Assembly: GCF_025628885.1 (NCBI RefSeq)
Contig: NZ_JAOTIF010000004.1
Location: 124,001-188,000 of the forward strand
Direction of reading: 5' to 3'
DNA length: 64,000 bases
Origin: Paraflavisolibacter caeni
Lineage (GTDB): Bacteria; Bacteroidota; Bacteroidia; Chitinophagales; Chitinophagaceae
The notes below the pieces were generated by a model. That model was not told where the DNA came from, searched no databases, and saw only the letters and a program-made list of their open reading frames with translations. Positions 8,866 through 17,683 of this stretch are shown piece by piece; position 1 is the stretch's first letter; every line of letters starts with the position of its first letter. Made by a program: the position numbers and the translations under genes.

Positions 8866-9897
8866 TTATAGTTTGGTCCTTCTTTCCTGTTCTAATTGGT
8901 TTAAAGCCTCTTGATATTCTTTGGCCTTTTTTAAATGCTCTTCATAAGTAGCACTAAATACATGGGTACCGTTAAAATCTCTGCTGGCAACAAAATAAAG
9001 GTAATTTGTTTTAGGGGCATTCAGAACCGCATCAATCGTAGCTTTAGTAGGCGTACATATGGGACCTGGCGGTAAACCTGTATTTCTGTAAGTATTGTAA
9101 GGTGATATTACTGCCAAGTGCTTTTCATAAATTCTTTTCAATCCGAAATCTTTTAACGCAAATTTTATCGTTGGATCTGCCTGTAGAGGCATTCCTGTAT
9201 TGATTCGATTGATATAAACACTGGCAATATTACCCTTCTCGGTAGATGCGTTTGTTTCCTCTTCAACAACAGAAGCCAGGATATGAGCCTGAACGGGAGT
9301 GAGTCCCAGGGCTGCTGCCTTTTCCTTTCTTTCGGATGTCCAGAACTTTTCAGATTCTTCGGCCAGCTTTTTATAGATTTTGCCGGGACCAGTGTTCCAG
9401 AAATAGGTGTAAGTGTCGGGTAGTACCATTGTCATCGCGAGTTCAGGATTGATGTCATAATGCTTCAAAGAATCGTTGTTATTGAGGAAGTTCAACATTT
9501 GTACCGAGTCTGTTTCGAACTTCTTGCCAACCAGCCTGGCCAGGTCCTCCTTTGTCCGCAGTTTTGTTATGACCAGGTTTACCGGCGTTTGGCGTCCATT
9601 ACGCAACATGCGTAGAATATTCAATAAACTGCTTCCCTTTTTAATATCATATTTACCCGGTTTGATATTCTTCCAGTAATCCATGCGGTTTGCTAACCAT
9701 TCAAATGCAAAGTCATATCTAATAATCTCATTTTTGGCTAAGGAGTCCATCACTGCCTTTTTAATGGGAGCTGCAGAACTGATGTATAAAGTCTCCTTTG
9801 ACTTGTCAAAAGCGGTGGCCGGTCCAAAAAATACCCAAGCTATAACGGCTGCACCCAAAAGGAGCAGCACTACTAAAAATAATACTACTTTTTTCAT
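8866..9897 (-). CDS. mltG: Endolytic murein transglycosylase MltG
   Basis: 343 residues from the chosen start (MKKVVLFLVV at 9897), which places one membrane anchor at residues 3-25. A longer frame from 9951 would put a polar leader ahead of the anchor and run into the secG terminator, so it is rejected. The catalytic region is HILASVVEEETNASTEKGNI, in which the first Glu of the EEET group aligns with Glu218 of E. coli MltG, followed by YINRI and QADPTIKFAL. MltG cuts nascent peptidoglycan near the site of synthesis and so limits glycan length; it acts on the outer face of the inner membrane. The C-terminus is short and charged, as is usual in Bacteroidota. Confidence 0.93.
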   Translation of the reverse strand: MKKVVLFLVVLLLLGAAVIAWVFFGPATAFDKSKETLYISSAAPIKKAVMDSLAKNEIIRYDFAFEWLANRMDYWKNIKPGKYDIKKGSSLLNILRMLRNGRQTPVNLVITKLRTKEDLARLVGKKFETDSVQMLNFLNNNDSLKHYDINPELAMTMVLPDTYTYFWNTGPGKIYKKLAEESEKFWTSERKEKAAALGLTPVQAHILASVVEEETNASTEKGNIASVYINRINTGMPLQADPTIKFALKDFGLKRIYEKHLAVISPYNTYRNTGLPPGPICTPTKATIDAVLNAPKTNYLYFVASRDFNGTHVFSATYEEHLKKAKEYQEALNQLEQERRTKL

Positions 9898-9920
9898 AAC
9901 ATTCAGGCGGTAAAATAAAT

Positions 9921-9948
9921 AAAAAACCCTGCCGGGAAGACAGGGTTT
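9921..9948 (-). terminator. Rho-independent terminator of secG
   Basis: AAACCCTG (9924-9931) pairs with CAGGGTTT (9941-9948) with a 9-base loop. On the minus strand it is followed by a T-run (TTTTTT) directly after the secG stop and ahead of the mltG start. It is a clean intrinsic terminator for the leftward transcript. Confidence 0.85.
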
Positions 9949-9968
9949 CAAAAAGTATTTTGAAAAAC

Positions 9969-10331
9969 TTATTTATTGGTATCAGCAGGCAATGCCTGGT
10001 TTTGCTGAGCACCAGGAAGAGTTGTTGTGTTTGGAGTAGTAGGGGCCTGTTGCATCGGTAAAGGACCTGTGCCGATGTTTTCCAAACGATCCTGAACCTG
10101 GCTGCCACCACGCATAAAGAAAGTAGAAGTGATACACAATACAGCGATTAAAGCTGCAAAGATCCAAGTTCCTTTTTCAAGGACATCAGTTGTTTGTTTA
10201 ACACCCATAAACTGGTTGCTGAAACCGGCTATGTTTCCAGCCAAGCCGCCACCTTTAGGATTTTGGACGAGCACGATTAAGCCTAAAATAAGGCAAGCGA
10301 TGATAATAAGGATTACGAATAAGACGGTCAT
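9969..10331 (-). CDS. secG: Protein-export membrane protein SecG
   Basis: 120 residues. Two membrane segments (about 1-22 and 50-75) are separated by the conserved loop VQNPKGGGLAGNI (23-35). A Pro/Thr/Gln-rich tail after residue 80 is typical of Bacteroidota SecG. SecG is the accessory subunit of the SecYEG translocon and helps preprotein movement. Its start lies one base after the stop of the preceding gene (10333-11223), so the two are translationally linked. A strong terminator follows at 9921-9948. Confidence 0.95.
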   Translation of the reverse strand: MTVLFVILIIIACLILGLIVLVQNPKGGGLAGNIAGFSNQFMGVKQTTDVLEKGTWIFAALIAVLCITSTFFMRGGSQVQDRLENIGTGPLPMQQAPTTPNTTTLPGAQQNQALPADTNK

Positions 10332-10332
10332 G

Positions 10333-11223
10333 TTATAAGGCTTTCTTTAAATTTTCCAATTTGGTTGCAAAATAAGCCCTTTTAGAGGGATTGAGCAAAC
10401 ATAATTTGTTATAAACTTCTATAGCTTTTTCTAATTTTCCCTGTTTTACCCAGACTTCGGCCATGGTTTCGGTCAGGATTTCGGAATTATCCAGGGAATG
10501 GGCAGCTATATTTTCCACTTTTTCCTCTGCATGAGGGTCCAATTTCTTAAGTTGTTCTACTGCAGGAAGCCTTTTCATGGTTTTCAGCCATTCGGTAAAG
10601 CTTTTGAGCTGGCGTCCGAAGCTGTCCTTGGAAACTTCTTCCTGTGATAACTTAATGCCAACGGAGGCAAAATAATCAACCGTATAATAAGGTTCAAAGG
10701 ACAAAGAGTTATCAGAAGGCTGGTCTGAAACCGTGATTGAGGTTTCTTTGGAAGCCACAGGTTGAGCAATATTTTGTTCTTCAGGTAATTCTACAGGTTG
10801 ATCAACTGGTTGGGGGCCTGGGAAAGAAACTTCGGATTCAGATGTCTCATCTGGTGTAGAAACTGGTGTTTCAAGATGAGATAAGTCAGGTATTTCCGGC
10901 AGAGTTGTTTCTGGTGTATCGGCAGGAGTTAATATTGATGATTCAGCAGGTGATGATACCAATGCTGAAGGAAAAATCGAATCGTAATCCTGATCATTTA
11001 TTAAAAAGTCAAGTTCTAATGAATTGTGATGGTATAGAGCTGCTTTCTGAAATTGCTGTGCGTATGCCGGGCTATTATTTTCTTTTAACTTTCTAGCCAA
11101 TAAAAATTGGGCAGGAGCAAAAAAAGGGTACTGTTCAGAAAGCTGTTGTAGCTCCTCTAAACTGCAATTGGACAAGTCCTTTTGCAATATTTGTTGACTT
11201 ATTAAATTGAAGCGATCAGACAT
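10333..11223 (-). CDS. Hypothetical protein with C-terminal TPR-like helices, secG partner
   Basis: 296 residues, no signal peptide. The N-terminus (SLEELQQLSEQYPFFAPAQF) is a helical segment common in Bacteroidota proteins of this type. Residues 95-165 are a low-complexity Pro/Glu/Ser/Thr linker. The C-terminus (ETMAEVWVKQGKLEKAIEVY, then NKLCLLNPSKRAYFATKLEN) is one clear TPR-like helix pair. The gene is placed directly ahead of secG with a 1-base gap, so expression is coupled. Function is unknown; the TPR suggests protein binding. I know this arrangement from related genomes, but that memory is not a substitute for a search. Confidence 0.75.
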   Translation of the reverse strand: MSDRFNLISQQILQKDLSNCSLEELQQLSEQYPFFAPAQFLLARKLKENNSPAYAQQFQKAALYHHNSLELDFLINDQDYDSIFPSALVSSPAESSILTPADTPETTLPEIPDLSHLETPVSTPDETSESEVSFPGPQPVDQPVELPEEQNIAQPVASKETSITVSDQPSDNSLSFEPYYTVDYFASVGIKLSQEEVSKDSFGRQLKSFTEWLKTMKRLPAVEQLKKLDPHAEEKVENIAAHSLDNSEILTETMAEVWVKQGKLEKAIEVYNKLCLLNPSKRAYFATKLENLKKAL

Positions 11224-11264
11224 GGGGGCGCAAGTTAGTAAAGATAGAGATTAGGCGTTTGTTG

Positions 11265-11999
11265 TTACCACCATTTGGGGCAATAATAAATATTATCCTT
11301 TGCATTCCTGTTTTCTGCCTTTGGTCCACTTAAGTAAAAGCCAAGAGTTATGCCAATAGTACCATATTTATACTTGTTTTCACCCTGGCTATAATAAGGT
11401 GTCAATGCTTTGCTGTATTGAGCAGTCAGAAAACCATTTTTAAATTCTAAACCTGCCAGAATGTTAAGTCCCCAATGTAAAACCCTGAATTCGCCATCTC
11501 CATTACCAACTTTTAAGTCCTTATTCATATCATATTTCAATTCTCCTAAAGTATCAAGCGCATTGTAGGATTCACTACCAGCATAATGAAAAGATATATA
11601 AGGTCCGCCACCCATGATAAACCTGGTGTTAGTCTGTGATTGAAACTTGAGCACCATGTTTAAAGGCACATCAAAATAGGTAATGTTTTGAGTGTAACTA
11701 TAGTAAGAAAGTTTTGAAAGATAAGGGTCAAAAGCTTGTTGCTGTTTGGCGCCTTTATTATTATAAATGACTCCAGGTTGAAAGTACCATCCCCCCAGGT
11801 TCGGAATGGGTAAATCAGCAATAAGCCCTAAATGAAAACCTCCTTTTGCCTGCATTAACTGGCTGGATGCCCCAGGTTGTAATTTCCAATAAGGAGATAC
11901 AGAAGATGAGTGAATACCTCCAGCCAGGCTAATGCGTTGCTGAGCCTCTGCCTGAATGAAGAATAATAGGGTACAAAAAAAGAATAGGATTTTCCTCAT
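11265..11999 (-). CDS. Outer-membrane beta-barrel protein (PorT-like fold)
   Basis: 244 residues. It has a signal peptide (RKILFFFCTLLFFIQAEA, cut near AEAQQ) followed by alternating aromatic beta strands and Gly turns (LGLIADLPIPNLGGWYFQPG, RFIMGGGPYISFHYAG, GTIGITLGFYLSG). This is the usual look of the small 8- to 10-stranded barrels (outer membrane beta-barrel family in Bacteroidota). The terminal strand is not at the extreme C-terminus, since about 20 polar residues follow. It is not obviously co-transcribed with neighbours. Role unknown. Confidence 0.8.
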   Translation of the reverse strand: MRKILFFFCTLLFFIQAEAQQRISLAGGIHSSSVSPYWKLQPGASSQLMQAKGGFHLGLIADLPIPNLGGWYFQPGVIYNNKGAKQQQAFDPYLSKLSYYSYTQNITYFDVPLNMVLKFQSQTNTRFIMGGGPYISFHYAGSESYNALDTLGELKYDMNKDLKVGNGDGEFRVLHWGLNILAGLEFKNGFLTAQYSKALTPYYSQGENKYKYGTIGITLGFYLSGPKAENRNAKDNIYYCPKWW

Positions 12000-12142
12000 A
12001 AGTAGTAAATCATTCCTGTTACAAATCTAAACAGATCGCCAAAGTATACATAATTCAATAAAATGTCATATAAATTCTGTAATCGTTTATTTCATATGGT
12101 TAAAAGCTGACAATTATCAGGTGGTAAAGGGATACTGATAAA

Positions 12143-13669
12143 TTAAATTTCAAATTTAATACCTTGAGCAAGTGGTAGAATAGATGAATAATTGATGGTA
12201 TTCGTTTGTCTGCGCATGTAATTTTTCCAGGCATCGCTGCCACTTTCCCTGCCGCCGCCAGTTTCTTTTTCCCCACCGAACGCACCACCAATCTCTGCTC
12301 CTGATGTCCCGATATTCACATTAGCAATGCCACAGTCACTTCCTGTAACGGATAAGAATTGCTCTGCCTCGCGCAGGTTCAGGGTCATGATAGCAGAAGA
12401 CAGGCCTTGTGGCACACTGTTTTGAATAGCAATAGCCTCTTCAAAATCCCTATAAGTAATCAGGTATAATATGGGTGCAAATGTTTCCTGCTGCACAATT
12501 TGGGAGTCTGGCTTCACTGCAACGATGCAAGGTTTCACGTAGCAGCCACTTTCAAAGCGGTCGCCTTCCAATACTTTGCCTTCTATAATGAATATTCCTC
12601 CTTCCTTCCGGCACTGCTCAAGAGCATGTTGATATTGTTCCACCGCGGACTTGTCTATTAAAGGACCTACATGATTGGCCTCATCCAAAGGATTGCCGAT
12701 CTGTAGCTGGCTATAAGCAGCGACCAATCTGTCCTTGACTGTTTCGAATATATCTTCATGTATGATCAGCCGGCGGGTAGAGGTGCATCTTTGCCCTGCT
12801 GTACCTACTGCACCAAAAATAGCTGCCCTGATTGCAATATTTAAATCAGCGTCTGGCGTAATGATGATGGCATTGTTTCCACCCAATTCCAGCAACGATC
12901 TCCCTAGTCGTCCACCTACGGCTGCACCAACAGATTTGCCCATCCGGGTAGAGCCCGTAGCGGAAACCAGTGGAACATGCGTATCACTTGCGATCTTTTC
13001 TCCTAAAACTTTATCTCCTGTAATCAGATTGCTTACACCTTCTGGTAACCCATTCTTTTGAAAAACATCAGCCACAATCTTTTGGCATGCCACTGCACAT
13101 AGAGGAGTTTTTTCTGATGGCTTCCAAATAGTAACGTTGCCACATACCCAGGCTAACATTGTATTCCAACTCCATACGGCAACAGGGAAGTTGAAAGCTG
13201 AAATAATACCTACGATGCCTAATGGATGCCATTGCTCATACATCCTGTGACCAGGTCTTTCGCTGTGCATAGTAAGGCCGTGCAATTGCCTGGACAGACC
13301 AACGGAAAAATCACAGATATCGATCATTTCCTGTACTTCGCCCCAGCCTTCCTGTAAACTTTTGCCCATTTCATAAGAAACCAGCCTGCCTAGTTCATCT
13401 TTATTTTTGCGAAGTGCCTCACCCACTTGGCGTATTACTTCGCCTCTCCTAGGCGCTGGCCAGAGTCGCCATTCTTTAAATGCCTGCTCTGCCTTATTGA
13501 TAATCAGGTTGTAAGCTGCATGACTAGTGCAGAAGACAGTAGCTATTTTTTTCCCATCTACAGGAGAAAAGGATTCAATAAATTCTCCTTTTTCCTCTTC
13601 CCACCAGGTACCAGTGGAAGTGCCCGAATTGATTGCTTGAATACCTAATTGATGCAGAATATTTTGCAT
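12143..13669 (-). CDS. ALDH7-type aldehyde dehydrogenase (aminoadipate semialdehyde dehydrogenase-like)
   Basis: 508 residues from the ATG at 13669 (MQNILHQLGIQAINSG); the longer frame from 13750 would add a membrane-like leader and overlap the terminator. NAD site and active site are complete: catalytic Glu at about 261 in LELGGNN and catalytic Cys at about 295 in GTAGQRCTSTRRL. The TAGQRCTSTRRL segment, EMGKSLQEGWGEVQEMID and the C-terminal GGEKETGGGRESGSDAWKNY are ALDH7 signatures. This family oxidises alpha-aminoadipic semialdehyde (piperideine-6-carboxylate) in lysine breakdown. The substrate is inferred from family. No lysine catabolism gene is next to it. Confidence 0.9.
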   Translation of the reverse strand: MQNILHQLGIQAINSGTSTGTWWEEEKGEFIESFSPVDGKKIATVFCTSHAAYNLIINKAEQAFKEWRLWPAPRRGEVIRQVGEALRKNKDELGRLVSYEMGKSLQEGWGEVQEMIDICDFSVGLSRQLHGLTMHSERPGHRMYEQWHPLGIVGIISAFNFPVAVWSWNTMLAWVCGNVTIWKPSEKTPLCAVACQKIVADVFQKNGLPEGVSNLITGDKVLGEKIASDTHVPLVSATGSTRMGKSVGAAVGGRLGRSLLELGGNNAIIITPDADLNIAIRAAIFGAVGTAGQRCTSTRRLIIHEDIFETVKDRLVAAYSQLQIGNPLDEANHVGPLIDKSAVEQYQHALEQCRKEGGIFIIEGKVLEGDRFESGCYVKPCIVAVKPDSQIVQQETFAPILYLITYRDFEEAIAIQNSVPQGLSSAIMTLNLREAEQFLSVTGSDCGIANVNIGTSGAEIGGAFGGEKETGGGRESGSDAWKNYMRRQTNTINYSSILPLAQGIKFEI

Positions 13670-13736
13670 GAGAAATAGTTTAGGGTTCAAAAAGAAATTT
13701 ACGACTAAAAAGGAAACGTTGAAATATAGGCAAAAG

Positions 13737-13780
13737 AAAAAGGGATACAACTGCTATAATCAGCAGCCGTATCCCTTTTT
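13737..13780 (-). terminator. Terminator after the TonB receptor
   Basis: A 12-bp stem (13737-13748 with 13769-13780, core AGGGATAC/GTATCCCT) encloses a second small stem CTGCT/AGCAG. On the minus strand it ends in TTTTT, 15 bases after the TonB receptor stop. A matching T-run on the other strand would allow use in both directions. Confidence 0.85.
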
Positions 13781-13794
13781 AACTAACTAAGGTT

Positions 13795-15717
13795 TTATTT
13801 AGAGAACGCTACTTTCAACCCACCCATGAACCAGCGGCCGGGCATTTGAGATCCTAGTAGGTCACTATAGTTTCGATCGAAAAGATTATCTACTTCAACA
13901 AAGACACTCAATTTATTTTTCAGAATTGATGCATCAGCTTTGATGTTTGCTACAAAATAATCACTTGTCACATTAGCATGAATGGCTGGTAATGTTTGCG
14001 GTTGCCTCTTTTTATAAATTCCATTGATACCAAAACTAAACCTGTCAATTGTATAAATGAAGTTGTAATTAGCTAAGAAAGATGCATGAGAGGAAATATA
14101 GAAAGAAGGGGTAGCCTCACTGCTTTTCGAATCCAGCCAAATTAAGCCAACAGTTGAATAAATTGATTCATTGGCTGATAAAGGTTTACTGAATTGAATG
14201 TCTGTTTCAAATCCTTTTGTCGTTACTTCAGAAATATTCTTTGCCAAAGCATAGATTCCGTTTGGAACCAGGTTAGTTTTACGAGGCATTTCACTGTAAG
14301 GAGTTGTTACATAATCAATCAAATCATCCTGGTTACGTTGAAACCAGGATGCAGAAAATTTGAGATGGTCAGTTGCCAACAGGTCAGCACCCAGTTCATA
14401 TGAAAAAGAAGTTTCTGCTGTAAGGTCGGGGTTACCAATGCTTCCGCTTATTACAACTGGCTTGTTGTAATTATTATATCTTTCTGTGAAATCTGCCTGA
14501 CGTATGGTTTTGCCAGCACTTCCTCTTAATTGTAATTTGTGGATTCTGTAGGACAGGTTCATTTGTGGTACCCATTCTGTTCCACCACGTTCATCCCAAT
14601 CTAAACGCAAGGCCGGGTTCATGGTGAAGTTTTGACCTATAGATTGGTTCAATGCCACAAAGCCTGCAACCTGTTTCACTGTATGATTTCCCCTGTCGTT
14701 GGATTTAATATTCTTATTTTGAAACTGGGCACCACTTACTAAAGAAGTTTGAGAGCCAAATTGATGTTCATGTACCAGCAATGCCTGTAACAGTTTCGAC
14801 TTACTATTGTTTGGCGTTGTACCAGGTCTGAAGAGGTATTCATCCTCAACACCTTTATATCCAAGGCTTAAAGAAAGTTTATCGCTATTTTTACTATAAG
14901 CCAGGCGCATTTGATTCCAGAATGTCTGTACTTTTTCTGAAGCCGTATCTGATGCAAAACGGGTGTAGAAATTTTGTGCCGCAAAATCCCTGCTGTCGTA
15001 AGAACTGCGTAGGCCAAGTTGCCAGTTTTGATTGATCAGGTGGTTTGCAGATACAGAAACAGTATTGTTGTGAAAGAAACCCTTGGTACCTCTTTGTGGT
15101 TGACCATCAGAATTATTGGAAAGAATGCCACCGCTCACGGCTGTTTTGCCATTACTGTAAAATGCGCCTGCATTTGCATTTAATAATTTGTATTCCCCTG
15201 CTGTAACCTGGGCTGTCGCTTCTTTCTTAGTCTTTTGTGCTGCTGCAAATGATTTGGTAATGATATGGATCACACCACCCACAGCTTCGGAACCATAGAT
15301 AGCTGATGAGGCGCCTTTCAGGACTTCGATGCGTTCAATTTCTGATGGAGCGATGGGAATATAAGAAGTAAAGTGGCCGGTATTGGGATCGTTCAGGCGA
15401 ATACCATCAATGACTACCAATACCTGTTGGAAAGTGCCCCCGCGTAATACAATATCACTTTGAGAGCCTTGAGGACCACGGGCCTGGATCTCAACCCCAG
15501 GAATATATCGGAGCAATTCATCTATTGAATGAACAGGGAGTTTAGAAAACTGCTCACCTTTAAGGATTACAATGTTTCTGCCTGTTTTGGAAACTTTGAT
15601 TGGATTGATAGAAGCAGTTATCGTTACGGGGTCCAGCTCTACTTCAGCTTCTTGCGCATAAGTAGAAATGCCTGATAATAAACCACATAGGATAAAGGAT
15701 CTCATTAAAATCTGCAT
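13795..15717 (-). CDS. TonB-dependent outer-membrane receptor, BtuB-like
   Basis: 640 residues from 15717 (MQILMRSFILCGLLSGISTY, signal peptide ending near YAQ). The plug domain follows: DPVTITASINPIKVSKTGRN, then SIDELLRYIPGVEIQARGPQ, VLRGGTFQQVLVVIDGIRLN and IERIEVLKGASSAIYGSEAV. The rest is a 22-strand-type barrel, and the last residues (PGRWFMGGLKVAFSK) form the closing strand. There is no N-terminal carboxypeptidase-like domain, so it is a BtuB/FepA class receptor and not SusC. The ligand (cobalamin, siderophore or other) cannot be told. On the minus strand a TATATTTG word (15739-15746) fits a Bacteroidota -7 element. It is divergent from a TPR protein gene. Confidence 0.92.
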   Translation of the reverse strand: MQILMRSFILCGLLSGISTYAQEAEVELDPVTITASINPIKVSKTGRNIVILKGEQFSKLPVHSIDELLRYIPGVEIQARGPQGSQSDIVLRGGTFQQVLVVIDGIRLNDPNTGHFTSYIPIAPSEIERIEVLKGASSAIYGSEAVGGVIHIITKSFAAAQKTKKEATAQVTAGEYKLLNANAGAFYSNGKTAVSGGILSNNSDGQPQRGTKGFFHNNTVSVSANHLINQNWQLGLRSSYDSRDFAAQNFYTRFASDTASEKVQTFWNQMRLAYSKNSDKLSLSLGYKGVEDEYLFRPGTTPNNSKSKLLQALLVHEHQFGSQTSLVSGAQFQNKNIKSNDRGNHTVKQVAGFVALNQSIGQNFTMNPALRLDWDERGGTEWVPQMNLSYRIHKLQLRGSAGKTIRQADFTERYNNYNKPVVISGSIGNPDLTAETSFSYELGADLLATDHLKFSASWFQRNQDDLIDYVTTPYSEMPRKTNLVPNGIYALAKNISEVTTKGFETDIQFSKPLSANESIYSTVGLIWLDSKSSEATPSFYISSHASFLANYNFIYTIDRFSFGINGIYKKRQPQTLPAIHANVTSDYFVANIKADASILKNKLSVFVEVDNLFDRNYSDLLGSQMPGRWFMGGLKVAFSK

Positions 15718-15815
15718 AACGCTTGCTTTTTGGTGGCGCAAATATAGGGAGACCAAAATTGGAGCGAAAAATGGCAAAAGGATTTTGTATCTTATATTAC
15801 AAAAACCCCTCAACC

Positions 15816-17576
15816 ATGAAACGACTGTTTCTATTTGGCGCAATTGTACTAGCTGCCTTGATTGCTATCTCTTTCATTTCCAACCAAAAGGCTATAAATA
15901 CTGATCTCAATTCTTTTAAAGCCAGAAATATAGTTCGCTGTTCGCCTGACTGGGATTACGTGAATACGATTTTAGAGGATGCAGATATACCACCAATGCC
16001 GGGTGCCGGCAAATATCATTGGAAACTAAGGACAACTAATGATAGTGCGCAGTTTTATTTTAACCAGGGTATCAATATGTACTATGGTTTTCACATTATT
16101 GAAGCCCTGGCATCATTTCAAAAAGCTGCAAAGTTCGATCCCCAAAATCCAATGTTGTGGTGGGCACAGGCTTTGGCTTATGGACCTAATATTAATGATG
16201 TTGGGTACAAAGCCAACGTAGAAGCATATAACGCTGCCCTGAAGGCAAAAGAATTAATGCAAAATGTCCAGCCTTTTGAGCAACTCCTGATAGAAGCAAT
16301 GACAACCCGTTATAGTGAAGATTCAACGATATCAAGAGAAAAGTTGAACCAGGCTTATGTCGATGGCATGCAAAAGGCATTTCGGCAATATCAAAACAAT
16401 ATAGATGTAGCTACCTTGTATGCTGATGCTATGATGCTGCAACATCCTTGGGATCTGTGGTTTAACAATGGAAAGCCAAAAACATGGACGCCTGTGATCC
16501 GAAGTGTGTTAGAAGGGGTTTTGCGAAAAAATCCCGAGCATCCCGGGGCTAATCATTATTATATCCATGTGATGGAAGCTTCTCCAGAAGCGGCCAAGGC
16601 ATTACCTAGTGCAGATCGTCTAGGTTCCCTGACTCCTGGCCTTGCGCACATGGTACACATGCCTTCACACATTTACTTGCGTACAGGCAATTTTAAAAAA
16701 GGAAGTCAAATCAATGAAGAGGCCATTGCACAATTCCAAAAGTACAGTAGCTTGTTTCCTGCTGTACAGGAAAATATTTTTATTTATCTATTGCATAACC
16801 GGCACATGCAGGTGAATTGTGCATTACTGGCTGGCAGGTATGAATATGCGAAGAAAGCAGCAGAAGAACTCCGACAGGGAATTGATACTTCTTATTTATC
16901 CCTGGATGCGCCTATGGGTGCGGCTGTCCAATATATTTATATGACACCTGTTTTATTGGATGTGCATTTTGGAAAGTGGGAAAATATATTGCAATTACCT
17001 CAACCCAAGGAAAGCCATCTTTATGCCATGATCTTACATTCATTTGCCAGGGGAATGGCATTTGCCGGGCAGAATAAACTCCAGGATGCTCATCATGAGT
17101 TCAGCCGGCTTCAACAATTGATGAAGGATTCGTCACTGAAAATACCCTTTGGTGCGTTTTCTTCTGCTTACGATGGGGCTGTGGTAGCCGGGAATATATT
17201 GCAAGGCTCAATTGCTTTGAAAGAAAAGAAATATACTGAAGCGAACTCTTTCTTTGATAAGGCCGTAAAGGCTGAAGAAAATATGGTTTATAATGAACCA
17301 AGGGACTGGATCCTGAATCCAAAGCAATATGCAGGCATGGCATACCTGGCTGCCGGGCAATGGGAAAAAGCTGAAGAAATATTCCGGAATGATTTACATG
17401 TTAACGATCAGAATGTGTGGGCTCTGAATGGGCTTAGGCTGTCATTAGAAAAACAAAATAAGAATTCTGAAGCTAAAAAGATTGTGGAAAATTTGGAGAT
17501 CGCTTATAAGGAAGGAAGACTGGAACTGCCCCATAAAGGAATGCAGAATGGTGAAGTATTATTTACTGATTACTAA
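15816..17576 (+). CDS. Tetratricopeptide-repeat protein, membrane-anchored or secreted
   Basis: 586 residues from the ATG at 15816 (MKRLFLFGAIVLAALIAISF), which gives an N-terminal hydrophobic anchor or signal. Several TPR-like helix pairs are seen: FHIIEALASFQKAAKFDPQN, MLWWAQALAYGPNIND, and towards the end KQYAGMAYLAAGQWEKAEEI then NVWALNGLRLSLEKQ. A central His-rich part (PGANHYYIHVMEASPEAAKA, then LAHMVHMPSHIYLRTGNFKK) is conserved in a family of large TPR proteins in many bacteria. The role is unknown. The start of the divergent TonB receptor is 98 bases away, so the two may share control. Its 3' end carries a long hairpin. Confidence 0.8.
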   Translation: MKRLFLFGAIVLAALIAISFISNQKAINTDLNSFKARNIVRCSPDWDYVNTILEDADIPPMPGAGKYHWKLRTTNDSAQFYFNQGINMYYGFHIIEALASFQKAAKFDPQNPMLWWAQALAYGPNINDVGYKANVEAYNAALKAKELMQNVQPFEQLLIEAMTTRYSEDSTISREKLNQAYVDGMQKAFRQYQNNIDVATLYADAMMLQHPWDLWFNNGKPKTWTPVIRSVLEGVLRKNPEHPGANHYYIHVMEASPEAAKALPSADRLGSLTPGLAHMVHMPSHIYLRTGNFKKGSQINEEAIAQFQKYSSLFPAVQENIFIYLLHNRHMQVNCALLAGRYEYAKKAAEELRQGIDTSYLSLDAPMGAAVQYIYMTPVLLDVHFGKWENILQLPQPKESHLYAMILHSFARGMAFAGQNKLQDAHHEFSRLQQLMKDSSLKIPFGAFSSAYDGAVVAGNILQGSIALKEKKYTEANSFFDKAVKAEENMVYNEPRDWILNPKQYAGMAYLAAGQWEKAEEIFRNDLHVNDQNVWALNGLRLSLEKQNKNSEAKKIVENLEIAYKEGRLELPHKGMQNGEVLFTDY

Positions 17577-17588
17577 TCATTTAGTATC

Positions 17589-17663
17589 CATTACTGATTA
17601 TTGAAAACTAAAAAGTTATGAGGTTAGATACAATCATAACCTAATTATCAATAATCAGTAATG
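17589..17663. terminator. Long nested hairpin between convergent genes
   Basis: A perfect 16-bp outer stem (CATTACTGATTATTGA at 17589-17604 with 17648-17663) holds an inner stem GTTATGA/TCATAAC (17615-17621 with 17634-17640). A related word, TTACTGATTACTAATCA, stands just before it. It lies between the TPR gene and the formimidoylglutamase gene, which converge. A bidirectional terminator is likely. Confidence 0.65.
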
Positions 17664-17683
17664 AATCACTCTTCTTTCCCAGT

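Noticed and set aside
13670-13750. Upstream start for the aldehyde dehydrogenase
   Set aside because: Would begin inside the terminator of the TonB receptor gene and add a hydrophobic leader not found in ALDH7.
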